Shown here: positions 1-12,100 of the stretch, piece by piece | Numbering within the stretch: position 1 is the first letter of the stretch | How the letters are laid out: each line of letters begins with the position of its first letter | NCBI RefSeq assembly: GCF_022539505.1 | Contig: NC_061510.1 | Span: 279,990,715 to 280,054,714, forward strand | Direction of reading: 5' to 3' | DNA from: Lolium rigidum | Lineage: Eukaryota; Streptophyta; Magnoliopsida; Poales; Poaceae | DNA: 64,000 nucleotides | Translations under genes and position numbers: made by a program | Notes under the pieces: model-generated | The model's input: the letters and a program-made list of their open reading frames with translations, nothing else | What the model was told of the DNA's origin: nothing | Database searches by the model: none

Positions 1-65
1 AAGAGGAGGCCGTTCCACGCGACCGGCCCCAGGATGATGATAGACGATACCTAACCGAGGAGGAG

Positions 66-1398
66 GTGAGAATCATACGGTATCAACGCCCACTCTCAGT
101 GCATCTCCTCAACAAATATGAGCAGCAGTACGACCGACGTCGGCGCCACGACGAAGATGACGAAAGATATCGTCGGTCAGATGCAGCGGCCAGGAGGTAT
201 CGTCAGCACGACAGAAAAAACGACGGGTACGAGCTTCACGCTAGAGGGAGGTCAAGGGAGCGAGATGATGTGGATAAGCACTGGGACTGTCCTTTCTTCA
301 AACATTGCTGGGACTCAGGAATGAGCCGATTGCCAACAATCGAGAACTGCCCAGAATGCAAGCAGCAAAGGAGGAGGACAAATGAGGTCTCAGTGTTCGA
401 GCGTCTAGGGCCTCTCCCACCTCATAATAAACAAGCTGAGTCATCTCAAGGAGAAGACTTTGAGGAGTCAGATGGAGAAGAAGATCGGTATCACCGACCA
501 AGGTGGTGCCCTGATGGACTCAGCCATTTTCAGAAGCGTAGGGTGCAGCGGCTGCGAAACCTGGAAGAAGCCGAGGCACAGTACCTGTAATCGTTGAGGA
601 AGAGACGGCCCGATCTGGCCGAAAAAATTCAGCAAACATTGGAGACGAAGGCGCGCCCACCCAAGAAAGTATGGCGCCCCAAACAGACGAAAGCCGATGC
701 ACAGGCATCGGCTGATGCCGATGTAGAGACATCGGCTGACACAAACATGGTGTTCATACTCCCGCCGGAGTTTCGCGCTCCAAACGACGAGGAGGTATCA
801 GTGGCTCAATTCGACTGCGGTCCACGACCAGTTATCTTTGAGAAGCCACGAGATAGACGCTATAGGCATTTGAAAGCCCTATACTTGAGGGGTTACATCA
901 ACGGGCAGCCTGTCAGCAAGATGTTGGTTGACACCGGAGCGGCAGTCAACATAATGCCGTATTCCATGCTGCGACGTTTGGGGCACTCCAACGATGGTCT
1001 GATCAAGACCAACATCACATTAAGCGAGTTCAACGGCCAGGCGTCAGAAGCGAAAGGTGTTCTGAATGTAGAGCTTACTGTAGGCCGGAAAACCATACCT
1101 ACCGCGTTCTTCATCGTCGACAGCAAAAGCAATTACGCCGTCCTATTAGGAAGGGATTGGATTCATGCTAACTCGTTGCATTCCGTCTACAATGCACCAA
1201 TGCATCATACGGTGGGATGGAGATGAAGTGGAAGTCGTTCGGGCGGATGACTCAATCGAGATATCGTTAGCTGCCATGAGCGTGTGGGAAGCAGATAACC
1301 AAGAGCCGCTCTCTGGAATCAGTTTAGAGGGTTGTGAGCGCATCGAAGCTTCGAAAAATGGGGTAAGGCTGGTTTTATCCACCGGCCTAACAGAGTAG
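66..1398 (+). pseudogene. gag C-terminus and aspartic protease of gypsy element (broken)
   Basis: The first reading frame (66-590) is Arg/Asp/Glu-rich and carries a Cys/His cluster (CPFFKHCW, then CPEC) typical of the zinc-binding end of plant Tat-type gag. It stops at 588-590. A second frame (594-1226) carries the retropepsin core: motif DTGAAVNIMPYS about 105 residues in, then LLGRDWIH about 70 residues later. The conserved sequence after LGRDWIHAN continues in another frame (1165-1398), so there is a +1 shift near 1172, at an AACTCGTTG context. The reading ends at a TAG at 1396-1398. In an intact element the polyprotein would continue into RT; here it does not. Confidence 0.8.
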
Positions 1399-1399
1399 C

Positions 1400-3436
1400 A
1401 GGTTCAAGACATTGGACGTACGTGGCAAGGCCGATCCCTGCGATCGGCCCTCAAAAAAAATGAAAAGCAAAGGATCTTATCTCCAGCATGCCACGTAGCT
1501 ACAGTGGGAAATCAAAAAGTGCTAACCCTTTACGAAGCATTGCAATGAAAAGGGAGGCCGATTCCCGCAATCGGCCAAAATTATCCTCAACATGCGTTTT
1601 GTCTGTGTTCAACGTTGATCCAACAGATGCCTGAAGAGCCGATACCATCAAATACTTGACAGAATCGGCTCGGGGGGCACCTAGAAGGATAGAACACGAG
1701 GATACGGAGTTTGAAGCAATTCAGGATGTATTCTCTGATAAAGTGGGGGCCGTTACATGAGTAAATCGGCCGTAGAAAATTTCAAATTTCTAAAAACTTT
1801 AGGAGCAGCCGATGCGCAGACATCGACTCAAGAAGCCCAATGGAGCAGTTATCAAATTACATGGAGGGACTCCTCGACGGAATGGTTCGATGACTTGGAT
1901 CCTCTCTGCAAGGACTTCCAACCGTCAGTGCTAGCAGGAGAATCAGTTGTGGCGTCCAACACTGCCTTGGCCCGTTTAAAGCCGCTGATGCTTTTCTGCA
2001 AGATTGAAGATTGTAACCCTGACTAGCAACAAGGGCAGCATAAACATACGAGTCAGGCTAAGGATGGGTCCAACGAAGGGAACATACCTCCTCTAGGACC
2101 GTGAGGACGGCCGATGATGAAGCAATCGGCTGTGGCATTTTTTCCTGAGGGCTTGGTCAAAGTGGCGACTTGGTAGATATTACCTTCAGAGGATGTTACG
2201 TCCAGAGTTGGGAAGGGCGTCAGGACTTCATCAAACATCCCCACTAGCAGTTGCGTTAGCTTCCCAAGAGGGTGAGCCGATCTGATCAGCAAGGCGCAAG
2301 AACTGAACTGAGAAAGCTCGGGAGACAGCGCGCTCTGAAATTTCTTTCGCCCTGGAAAGCCGATTTGGTTGGATCGGCTGATTTTGCCCTACAACTTGAA
2401 GGCCGATGGAAGCCCATCTGGCTGGCCCACTGTGGTCCTCACCCTGATCGAGGCTCGGGGGGCAGTTTGCCCTGAATGATCCTTTGCTGTAGGAAGCCGA
2501 TTCTGGTCGGAATCGGCTGGCTCGGCGTCACAACTTGTCTGAGGAATGGTGCTGATGCTGCAAAATTATCAGTTCCAAAGTGCAAGACGATTCAGCGACA
2601 GGCCCAGAGCTCTATCGAAGACACCTGCCCACAACCAGGTTACCAGCTTGCTGGATTGGCGGCTACAGTATTGGCTGTCAACGGAGGAAAGGCGATCGGC
2701 TGGTTGGCCCTGCATGATAGCTCTCTCAGATGTGATTGAGCTTGGGTCTGGTTGTTTGAATTACGTGTCCCCATCACCGTTTTCACCTCGGCTGAGGCTT
2801 GGGGCAGAAGCTGGCCTCGTGGATGCTCTGTTTTTTAGGAGCCGATGGGAGAGTCGTTGGTTGGTCCTGCAACGCAATCCCTCTCAAAGGCGATGAGTTC
2901 TTGCAGAAGAAAGGTCCATCATCACCAATGGAGAATGGACTCTGGGCTATCTGGTTGCTGTAAAGGAACAGAGCAGGGGATATCTGTACTACAGGGGTCT
3001 CGGTTTCAACGGCAAGTTGTTTTAGAGGCAGTTTTAAGACTCTTTTGAAGGCATTGGCCTGCCTCACTGTCCATCAGGGCTCCAGATCGTCGGTCGAAAA
3101 GGTGAAGGATAGATCGTGTGGGATCGATACGTTGGCATTGATTGGTTGAGCATTGACCAAGTCCACGATCACTCCGACGTCAAAGAGAGGAAAAGCGGAT
3201 TATGGGGGACCGATGCATGGAAATCGGCTCGTTGAGCATTGACCGAGCTGAAAATCGGCAGACTCAGTACGAAGGACAATCGGCTAAATTATCATAAAGG
3301 AAATCGGCAAAATCAAATTGGGAAATTCTTCATTGATGAACGAGATTTCTTACATGAAGAGCTGATTGCTCTCAAAAGGATGTCCTAGGGGATACATTGC
3401 CCATCTACTATTGCTGGCCCTAGGCTAAGATCCTAT
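1400..3436. other. Non-coding internal region of the gypsy element, GCCGAT-rich
   Basis: No frame shows a recognisable domain. The short ORFs here are random openings. The region carries many copies of the hexamer GCCGAT and its complement ATCGGC, often as spaced inverted pairs (for example near 1431-1450, 1558-1577, 2375 and 2500). More copies occur at 690-745 and in the LTR near 5067-5112. Confidence 0.6.
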
Positions 3437-3961
3437 CTAGGGGCCGTTGCTGCCCTCGTCGTCGTCGTCGTCGTCGTCGCCATCGTCGGCGCTGCTCCCG
3501 ACCGGCTCGTCATCGCTGCTGTAGCGGCCGCCGACAGGACCCTCGTTGTCCTCGTCCTCCTCGTCAGCGTCGTCGTCATTGCTGTCGAAATCGCTGAGGT
3601 TCCCGGGCCAGGGGCAGTGGCGCTTGGCCGGCGGCTCGTCGGAGGAGCTATCGTCCTCCTCCTCCTCCTCCTCCTCCACCTCCTCGGAGGAGGTGACCCC
3701 CTCCCAGGGAAAGTCGCCGTCGTCGCTCTCCCCCTCCGCTACCCCATTGACAAGGCAACGGAGGACGCTCTCCCCATCGGTCAGGGATTGGTCGTCCTCT
3801 GACCAGATGGAGAAGTTGTGACTCGGCTCGTCCCCGGCCTCGATGGCGCGGCGGATGTTGCCCGCATGGGCCTCTTCCGGGTTCCACTCCGGCGTCGGCT
3901 CGCGGAAGGGGGAGGACTGCGCAGAAAGGCCCGATGAGGAGGATGAAGAAGGGAACTGCAA
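3437..3961 (-). CDS. Antisense acidic/serine-rich ORF upstream of gypsy 3' LTR
   Basis: A 174-residue ORF on the strand opposite to gag-protease, ending about 210 bp before the 3' LTR. It has a Ser-rich N-terminus, a middle part with EEVEEEEEEEDD and SSSDEPPAKRHCPW (a possible basic nuclear signal next to acidic tracts), and a C-terminus of Asp/Glu runs ending in DDDDDDDEGSNGP. The length is open despite strongly biased codons. Extra antisense ORFs at this position are known from plant Tat-lineage gypsy elements; assignment to that class is by position and strand. No enzymatic motif is visible. The composition fits a nuclear or chromatin-associated protein, but the acidic runs are simple GAC/GAG repeats that could be translated repeat. 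Confidence 0.5.
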   Translation of the reverse strand: MQFPSSSSSSGLSAQSSPFREPTPEWNPEEAHAGNIRRAIEAGDEPSHNFSIWSEDDQSLTDGESVLRCLVNGVAEGESDDGDFPWEGVTSSEEVEEEEEEEDDSSSDEPPAKRHCPWPGNLSDFDSNDDDADEEDEDNEGPVGGRYSSDDEPVGSSADDGDDDDDDDEGSNGP

Positions 3962-4170
3962 GAAGTGGCTAAATAAAAGGGGATATAGCGTTTTAATGCT
4001 TAAGCAGTTTCCGAGGACATGGTGCCAAAACTGTCAAATCGTGCAGAGAAGTTGGGAAGGCAAGTCGTCATGATGACAAAATACTGCGACGGTTCTGCTC
4101 TGCCACGACATGACCCTTCGAAGAAGACAGATGGTTTTGCAATTATCATTATCAAAACCAGGGGGGCATG

Positions 4171-5341
4171 TGTTATCACCCGATTTTGGCCAAATCAAGA
4201 GATGGGCCGTAAGTGAAGATGGGCTTGAAGGACGTACACGTGGAGCATCTTCGAAGCGGCCTTGCGCTAAGAGTTTGGGCTAAGTTGCCCGTGTACCCGT
4301 AATATAGTAGATCGTATCGTGTGTAGAATTAACGGATAGAGTCCGGCCCGTGCACGGTTAGGTGCACGCCTCAATTAGAAAGTCCCTTGGACTATAAATA
4401 TGTATCTAGGGTTATCGGAAAAGGAGGACAATCACGTTCACAACAAACACAAACCAGGCGCATCGCCACCCCTTCCTTCGAGGGTTCTCTTCCGGGTAAG
4501 CATCATACTGCCTAGATCGCATCTCGCGATCTAGGCGATACACGTTTATTCGTCTACCTTGTGCTGCTCGTGCTCGAAGCGTTGTTGATGGCGAGCAGCA
4601 CTATTTATCCTTAGGTGTTTAGGGGCTTGCATTGGTGCTTTCTCGTGCATACATGCGTGGCAATGCCGTCCCTCGACACCTAGCTGCCCTTACACCTATC
4701 TGGGTGTAAGGGCAGCATCTTGCTTGATCGTTACTTAGTGGATCCGATCTGTTATAGTTGCTCCTTGCTCCGCAGGGATTAGTTTAATATCTGCATAGTT
4801 AGGCCTTATGCTGGGGTCGGACGATCCGGTAGCGCGTTAGGTGTTGTTTACCGTCCCTACAAGGGATGTTCCGGGAATCAACGTTATGTTGGTTTTTAGG
4901 CCTCTTGTAGGGGTAGTTTGCATCATCTTCCGTATCTGCTAGGCCCGATCACACGTAGGACGTTCCGGTTATGCGGTGAAAACCCTAAACTGTCGTAGAT
5001 CGGTTTAGCTTTGTTTTGACCAAGCAGGATCCCCATGTCATTGCAAATCCAACGTGAACCATGGGGCGATCGGCTCTTTGAGCCGATCCACGAGGCAACC
5101 CGAGAGCCGATAGGGCTCGTATTTAATGTTTACGTGTCTACCATGCAGGAACAATCGAAGCACTCTAACACCTTCCTCGATCGGGTCTAGGTCGGGTGGC
5201 ACGCCCTAGCAACCGCCGGGACGTGGGCCGGAAGACTTGCGGGACGACGCGAGGTGCCAGGGTCCACTAAGCGGCCTTGGGAGCCTCCCGGCTCTTCGTG
5301 TTGCTTAACCATTGCCCGCCGGTGGGTTTTGGCAGGTAACA
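4171..5341 (+). repeat. 3' LTR of gypsy element (about 1171 bp)
   Basis: Starts TGTTATCACC after a purine tract and ends GGCAGGTAACA, so the ends form the inverted repeat TGTTA/TAACA. A TATA box (CTATAAATA) lies at 4392-4400. A perfect 14-bp inverted repeat with a 6-nt loop is at 4683-4716. The first five bases after the LTR are CGTAG, the expected right TSD, but the left one is outside the window. Confidence 0.8.
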
Positions 5342-5839
5342 CGTAGAACTTCTGATGCCGTAAATTGTGTATGGAAACTTGTTCGAAATTGTATATGGTC
5401 ATCCGAGATTGAATATATATTGATTATTCCTCTTGAATTCTTCTTGGTTCTAATTTCAAACTTGTTTGAAATTGTACATTCATATGCATGTATATAGTAG
5501 CGTAGAATATGTGTACTCAAACTTCTTCAAAATTAAAATAAAACACAAAATAAAATATAAAAGAAATAAAACAATACAAATTAAAAAGAGACCAGATTTA
5601 GGGGGGGCTAAAACCCTAAACCTGCGGAGGCCTTTAGTCGCGGTTGGCCAGGCGAACCGCGACTAAAGGTCCTCCGCCCCGACGGACGGCAGGCGCCCAC
5701 GTGGACGGGCCTTTAGTCGCGGTTCGTAAGCAACCGCGACTAAAGGGGGGGGCTTTAGTCCCGCATATTTAATCCCGGTTGCGCAACCGGGATTAATGAC
5801 AGTTGCGAACCGGGATTAAAGGCCCTTTTTCTACCAGTG
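5342..5839 (-). mobile_element. CACTA (En/Spm-type) transposon terminus
   Basis: Read on the minus strand the fragment begins CACTGGTAGAAAAAGGGCC at 5839, the typical CACTA tip of grass elements. Sub-terminal inverted motifs of the CTTTAGTCGCGGTT and TTTAATCCCGGTT types follow, repeated in both orientations between 5626 and 5820. Only one terminus is present: the other side is cut at 5341 by the gypsy LTR. No transposase remains. AT-rich sequence at 5342-5600 is probably its interior. Confidence 0.75.
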
Positions 5840-7012
5840 AGGAGGTCTATTTGAAGCAAACCCCGGGTTTTGAAGATCCTCATGTTCCTTATCATATTTG
5901 CAAACTTGACAAAGCTCTATATAGATTAAAACAAGCACCTCGAGCATGGTATTCTAGGTTGAGTTACAAATTGTGTGGTCTTTGTTTTTCACCATCAAAG
6001 GCCAACACCTAATTGTTGCTTTACAAAAATTCAGGTATCACCATTTTTGTTCTGGTTTATGTTGATGATATCATAGCTACAAGTTTCTCTGATCATGCTA
6101 TTTCTGCCCTCCTTTGAGATCTCAATGAGAATTTTGCAATCAAGGATTTAGGTGATTTACATTTTTTCCTTGGTATTAAGGTTAATAAGATGCACATCCT
6201 AACACAGAAAAGTATGCTACAGAGTTACTTGACAAAGTTGTCATGTGTAGTTGCAAGTCTTCTAGCTTCTACACCTTTGTGTTTCCCAGAACAGTTGTCT
6301 CTCACAGATGGTACACCTCTTGATTTTGAAGACAGTACTCAATATAGAAGTATTGTTTGAGCTCTACAATACTTGACTTTAACACATCCAGACTTGTCTT
6401 CCTCAGTTAACAAGGTTTGATAGTATGTTCATGCTCCAACTACAGAACATTGGACAACAACAAAACATATTCTCGGATATGTAAAAGATACATTAAAACT
6501 TCGAATCACTTTCACAAAATCTTCATCTACTTTCCTTAGTGCCTTTTCAGATGCAGATTTGGTTGGTTGCCTTGATGACTTATGTTTTATGGGAGGCTTT
6601 ACTATCTTTGTTGGACCAAAGTTGACCTCTTGGAGTGCTCACATACATGCTACAATGTCTCGGTCTAGTACTATGGCTCAATACAAGGCTTTAGCTAATG
6701 CCACAACTGATTTGATTTGGGTTGAGGCTCTTTTTCTTGAGCTTGGTGTAAAGATGGCAGAAAAACCAAGTTTTTGGTTCGAGAACTTGGGCGCTACCTA
6801 TTTATCTGCAAATCCAGTCTTCTATGCACGTACCGAACACATTGAAATTGACTTTCATTTTATGAGAGAAAGAGTTGCTAGTAATAATTTGGCTATCTAG
6901 TTTATTTCAAGCAAAAATCAGGTTACTGATGGTATTATAAAAGCACTTCCAATTAAAAAGCTAGATGAGTTCAAGCGTAATATCAACCTTTCTAAATGTT
7001 TATATTAAGGGA
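5840..7012 (+). pseudogene. Copia RT/RNase H relic with polypurine tract and LTR start
   Basis: Conceptual translation across frame breaks gives the end of a Copia reverse transcriptase ([18 protein letters not shown] near 5905, then the YVDDII catalytic motif near 6058), followed by RNase H (SDADLVGC near 6548, [12 protein letters not shown] near 6660, [15 protein letters not shown] near 6827). Several in-frame stops (for example near 6118, 6358 and 6418) show an old inactive copy. It begins abruptly at the CACTA tip, so its 5' half is missing. At 7003-7012 a purine tract precedes TGTTAGACAATG, the likely LTR start. Confidence 0.85.
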
Positions 7013-7922
7013 TGTTGTTAGACAATGTAATAGGGTTTTTTTTCTTTTATACCGTATACCATATGTATGTGTATGGATACCGGACTCATATATTTTCTTT
7101 GTGCCGATTTGGCCTGTAGTAACATGCAACCAATGCTATGTCACTCGTCGTTCAAGTCTAGAACTTGAATATGGATTAGTGCCCCTAATCACGGCTGTCA
7201 GCCTGCTTTGGGAAACATGCAAAACTCTCGGAAAGCACGTGATCAAAACCCTTTTCTCTGACTTGGACACAATGGTGGCTTTATCGCATCGCTAAGGGCA
7301 TGTACATTGCAGAGGCGCTTAGATAGACGCTTGAGAGTAAAAAATACTGATTTTAATGCATTGCATCTGTACGAGAGCCCCTTTATCCAACGCAAACTTC
7401 AGTTCTAGACGCTAAGCATTTTTTGCCGGTGCCTGCCGCTGAGTACAAATTCTCTGCGGGAAAGGAAAAGAGGCAAAACACCGACGCTTGGTTTTGCAGC
7501 GACGCAGGCCTAATCCCAGTATCGAACGGGGCATCGGCTCTTACCGTCCACATTGTACCTGCTCTAAGGGCGGGGCAGGCAATGAGCCTTGGCCAAGACA
7601 AGTGAAACACCCAAAGACGAAAGAATGTTTGCGTGTACGCGTGTGTTGCTTTTCCGGTGCCTCGTATTCTTAGCTTACAAAGTCTAGTTCATGGTACGCA
7701 CGTACCAAGCACGACACTCTTGATTTACTCCTGTCCCTTTGGTCCATTCATTGATTTACTCCCGTCTTTTGGACCTTTATCTATTTTGCTTACGGGCCAT
7801 GGCTGAGAAATGGAAACAGAAGCAGGGGTTGCGTCGTCGCATTCACGGTATGCATGAAAGAATATGGTTCCCTACTCGGTCGGAATTTATATAAGTGCTC
7901 AATGCAGCAATGCATTCATCTT
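6999..7922 (+). repeat. 924-bp direct repeat, copy 1 (left of MULE)
   Basis: Nearly identical to 12736-13659: reading both, I find only three substitutions (in the CGTCGTTC, TATCGCATC and GCATTCACG contexts). It contains the Copia tract and LTR start, a Tourist-like MITE, and a low-copy stretch with a TATA-like TTTATATAAG at 7886-7895. It is not an LTR pair, because the Copia polypurine tract lies inside both copies. Confidence 0.9.
7296..7564. mobile_element. Tourist-like (PIF/Harbinger) MITE, copy 1
   Basis: A 269-bp element flanked by TAA duplications (7293-7295 and 7565-7567). Termini GGGCATGTACATTG and, on the other strand, GAGCAGGTACAATG form imperfect inverted repeats. The 3-bp TAA target and short TIR fit the Tourist class. 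It encodes nothing. Confidence 0.7.
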
Positions 7923-8149
7923 TCTCGGAAGTCCAAATGGAACCCTTAACTTTCGCAAGGTCCAGCTTTGGCCCCTTATGTCGTTAACCCGTTCAACGTT
8001 GATCCTTGCAGCTGTGAAACCCGTTTTTTAGGAATTGATCATGCCATGTCACCGGTTTATTCTGATAACCCTACACGTAAGCTAACCACGATAGCAGTTT
8101 AGGCGTCAGTTATGGAAGGGAAGCAGAAGGCAAATAAATCTGGGAGTGG

Positions 8150-8700
8150 TGAAATTCCCCAATTTGCTAGAAACCTAGTCTTCTCCGGCGGCGTTGCTGT
8201 TGGCGCAGGATGCCATGAGGCGGAACGGCTCGCCATCCTCCTCTAGAGCGGGTCAAGCGTCAACGGGGGAGATAATTGGAACTCCGTCGCGCGCTATAGT
8301 ATGCCGGCCTCGTCCGCCATGCCGACGCCGCGCGGCTGCTGCTCAAGGCCTGCGCCATCTCGGTCGAGCGCTCTGGTATACGTTCATTGCGTGCTCCACC
8401 AACAGCTCCATGTTCCTCGAGATGCTCCAGGGCTGTGCCATCGCCAAGGCCGCTACCCTCACAGCGACACATTCCTCTGTTTTGCCTGCAGCACATGCTG
8501 CAGTCACTCACTCACTATCTTCTGAGTACCGGGTACCAAACCTTGCTAGCTACTGTATGGTGCTCATCTTTGCAGAATTTTCTTGTGCGTACTACACTAG
8601 CGCTGTATTTACTTGGTTTTATTTTGACAGATTTTCCTGGTATTGATTTTGGGAGGCTGCCCAGATGGAAGATGGAGTCAATGGACAAGCTTGGTAGGTG
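8150..8700 (+). other. GC-rich block inside MULE, possible captured gene fragment
   Basis: GC-rich stretch between the left TIR and the transposase 3' end, strikingly different from its AT-rich surroundings. The longest frame (8194-8646) translates through ALWYTFIACSTNSSMFLEML and then becomes hydrophobic and AT-coded, so only the first part looks like old coding DNA. I do not recognise the family. It could be a host fragment captured by the element or a relic of its second gene. Confidence 0.3.
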
Positions 8701-9122
8701 ATGCATCAGGCGATTTTCAGTTTTGGCAGATGGCCAACGAGCAACAATTAGCAGGAGTTCTAGTGACGTATGAGATGCAGACTGTTTTTTCTCATTTTGG
8801 GGAATTGAATTTCTCTTACAAGGCAAGATGCAAAGACTGTAGTATCCAGTCTCCTGCTTTAGTGTAGGAAGTAGAACCATGTTGCTTGGAATCTGTAAAG
8901 GAATTCCATCTGTAAATGATATACGCAACATCTCTGTTGGTTGGAATCTGTAAATGCTATACGCAACTGTTGTTTGGAATATCAATGGCAATAAATGAAT
9001 TTCATGGAATACCATTTGTTCTGTTATCTTATGAATATTGCAATGCGGAAACACACAATTTTTTTGGAAACATGAAAGTTAACAGGATGTATAGGATGGC
9101 CACGAACAATTAAATTGACAGT

Positions 9123-12100
9123 TCAGAAGCTGCTATACTGCACATGTGCAGTTGTTTTGGACTTCTTGCTTCCTCCAGGCTTGGTGTACCTTCCGTCGGA
9201 TTCTTGTGCTCTTATAGAACCTTCTGCGTGAGTGGTTACTTTTCCTCCTTCAGCTGCATTTGTCTTTTGAGACTGTCAAATATACGAAGTTAATTTGTTA
9301 GCATTTATTTATGTTGTATAGAGTTCAACCATAGCTAAATGCACTTACAAGATTGGACGGGCCTGATTGAGATGAAATTATGTTGTTGTTGCCTGAACCA
9401 CCATCACATTTCCTTTTCCTCACAACAGTTGCAGAGCTGCCCTTTGTTGCAGTAACACCTCCAATATGACCGCCACTACTATCTCCAGTAACACCTTGAG
9501 ATCCAGTACCACCTCCAATATGACTGCCACTACTATCTCCAGTAACACCTTGAGATCCAGTACCACCTCCACCTTGAGCACCAGGTGCATACTGACCTGT
9601 TCCATTGATCTGATCACATTTTCTTTTGTTGTGACCAATCCCTTTGCATTTACTGCATTTAATAATAGTGCCAACCTTGGAAACTTTTTTGGACTTCGGT
9701 TTTTCTCCAACCTCTCTTGTTCTCTCCTTTTTTGGCCTCCCGGGCATCTTAATGTAACCTGGAGCCTTTGGTTTTGGCCTAGTTGAGACTGGCCATGCAG
9801 ACATGCCCTCAACAGGTTCTAGCACATGGTCATATATCTTGTTGAACTCAGTAATTTTGTAGCAATCGGCAACATACTCTTCAACTGGTATGGCATCATA
9901 AGCAATGCAAGCAATGGCATGACAACAAGGCAAACCTGAGAGCTCCCAATACCCACAACTGCATGTTTTTTGTGGCAACCTCACTGTAAACCTATGATCA
10001 AAATGCTTAACTTCATATCCATCTTTACCGTTCCAGACGGCATGGCAGTGTGTAGTATGTTGAGTGAATAAGTTTAACTTCTTCCTAATATTTGGGCAAA
10101 TACTGCCAACCCACCTAGCTGACTTTGTTCTTTGCTCCTGGATCCTAACCATGACCTGGCGTCTGATTGTCTCTAGCATTGTGATGATTGGGAAAAATCT
10201 GGAAGTTATTATCCAGTGATTGAATGATTCACATATGTTGTTGTCCACTGAATCACAATTACTTCCTGGCTTGAAGTAGGCTCTGCTCCAATGCTCTGGG
10301 TCAGTTCTAAGGATGGCTTGCGCTCCATCTGGTGTTTTGCGTGCCAGTCTTGCTCTCCAATAGTTGAAAAGCATTTTGCATGGTGATTTGGCAACCATCC
10401 AAAATCTTTTCTGCCAGTCCTTTTCCTTGTATGTCTTCTTCCAGTTTGCATATATGTGACGTGCACACATGCGATGCTCACATCTGGGTGCCCATTTCTC
10501 CACAGCGTTTAGTATTCCCTTTTGTTGGTCTGAAATGATGACCCAACCGTCTCCATCACCTAGGAGAATATCTCTAAACAACAAATCACAAAACCAGTCC
10601 CATGTATCATTTGTCTCCTTGTCTACAACTGCCCATGCTAATGGATACATCTGGTTGTTAGCGTCTCGTCCAAGTGCACATAGAAGCTCACCATTGTTAA
10701 CCCCTTTGAAGAAACAACCATCCAGTCCAATGACTTTTCTGCAGCCAGCCATGAAACCCTTTTTGAGAGCATCAAAGCAAACATAGAACCTATTGAAAAT
10801 AGGTTCTACACAATTCGGAGCCAGCTTAACTACAATTGTGCTACCAGGATTGCTCCTCAACAATTCTTGCTGGTAGTCAAACACTTTAGAGTACTCACCC
10901 TTAGTTGCATCATACATCCTCTTCATGACAATAGATTTGGCCCTTTTACACTTAGATATGCTAACATTAACAAGCATGTCTTCTTGAACTGTCTCCCTTA
11001 AGCTCTTCATGTCCCATGTAGGATTAGCTTTTATCATCTTCTCGTACTTATTGGCAATCCTCAAAGCAGTGACAAGTTTGTTATCCTTTCTTGGTGGGCA
11101 AGTGTGGTTGTTGTTAAATGTTGAGATTTGCCAGCTAGTATGCCTTGTTGTTTTGGACAACAGGCAATACCAAGGACAATTTTTCCAAGTGCATATAGCT
11201 CGGCATCTCTTCTTCTCGTTCTTTTTGAACCGGAGGCACCTCCTCTCAACCACCCCAAGCTCTCTTGTTGCATCTATAAACTCACCCTTGCTGCTAAAAC
11301 GCATGCCAAGACTGAATACTGGTACTTCGGCTCGAGGATCAAACCTTGCATATAATTCTGTCCTTCTAACAAGCTCGGCATTGTTGTCCTCTTCATCATA
11401 TGAATCTTCATTGTCACTTGTGTCATAATATGGAGTGTCATTGCCATCATCTGAAAGCGCCTCTTCATCCACACAAGGACGCCTACTTGTTTGCCCGACA
11501 TCAAAAGTCATGTCATCCAGAGACGGCATTTCCATGGCATTAAACTTCTTCTTGAATTGCTTGAATTTTTTCCTCAATAGCATGGCTTCCTCATCTTCAT
11601 CAGATGCATCTACATCAATAGGCAAGTAGTCCTCATCGTCCTCTTCAGACTCATCATCTTGAGGTTGCAGCACCTCCGCACTCTCCCTATTGACAAGTGT
11701 GTTTTTTGTCATGCATGAAGATTGTACTGTAACGTCCTGAGTCGCAACAAACTCCCCCACTTGCAGGAAAATTCCTTGCTGATGCGCTGCATCAATGGCC
11801 ACAGAGTTTTGTGTAGGTTGTAATGAACCTACCACCTGCACATCACTATCATTATACATAATTTCTTGCTCCCCATCTCTGTGATATTCTGCAGCAAAAG
11901 ATTCTACATATATGTCAGCAATGGCACCTTCAATTGCTTGCATCGCATTAGCCATTGATTGGCATGCCGAGTCATGATTCAACACAGCTAACCCATCCCA
12001 CAATTCTTTTCCTGGAGGGCACCAATGCATCAACATGTCCTCAGTATAATCAGGGAAATGATCACGCAAATGACCTCGTATCTCCGGCAGTTCAATTTTA

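Larger units (their letters stand above)
1..5341 (+). mobile_element. Ty3/gypsy LTR retrotransposon, 5'-truncated by window edge
   Basis: Right part of a gypsy element ending in a 3' LTR (4171-5341). In order it holds the gag C-terminus and protease (66-1398), about 2 kb of non-coding DNA rich in GCCGAT/ATCGGC, an antisense acidic ORF (3437-3961), a polypurine tract (ACCAGGGGGGCATG, ending at 4170) and the LTR. No reverse transcriptase, RNase H or integrase is visible between protease and LTR, so this copy is internally deleted or belongs to a non-autonomous family. The protease style plus an extra antisense ORF before the 3' LTR suggest the plant Tat lineage; that placement is inference. The 5' LTR lies outside the window, so the TSD cannot be tested. 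Confidence 0.85.

Noticed and set aside
3546..3821. Serine-rich ORF on the plus strand opposite the acidic ORF
   Set aside because: It is the complement of Asp/Glu codon runs; the minus frame is longer and has better start context and position.
7423..7673. Small ORFs within the duplicated MITE region
   Set aside because: They lie across a non-coding MITE and its flank and appear twice only because the segment is duplicated.
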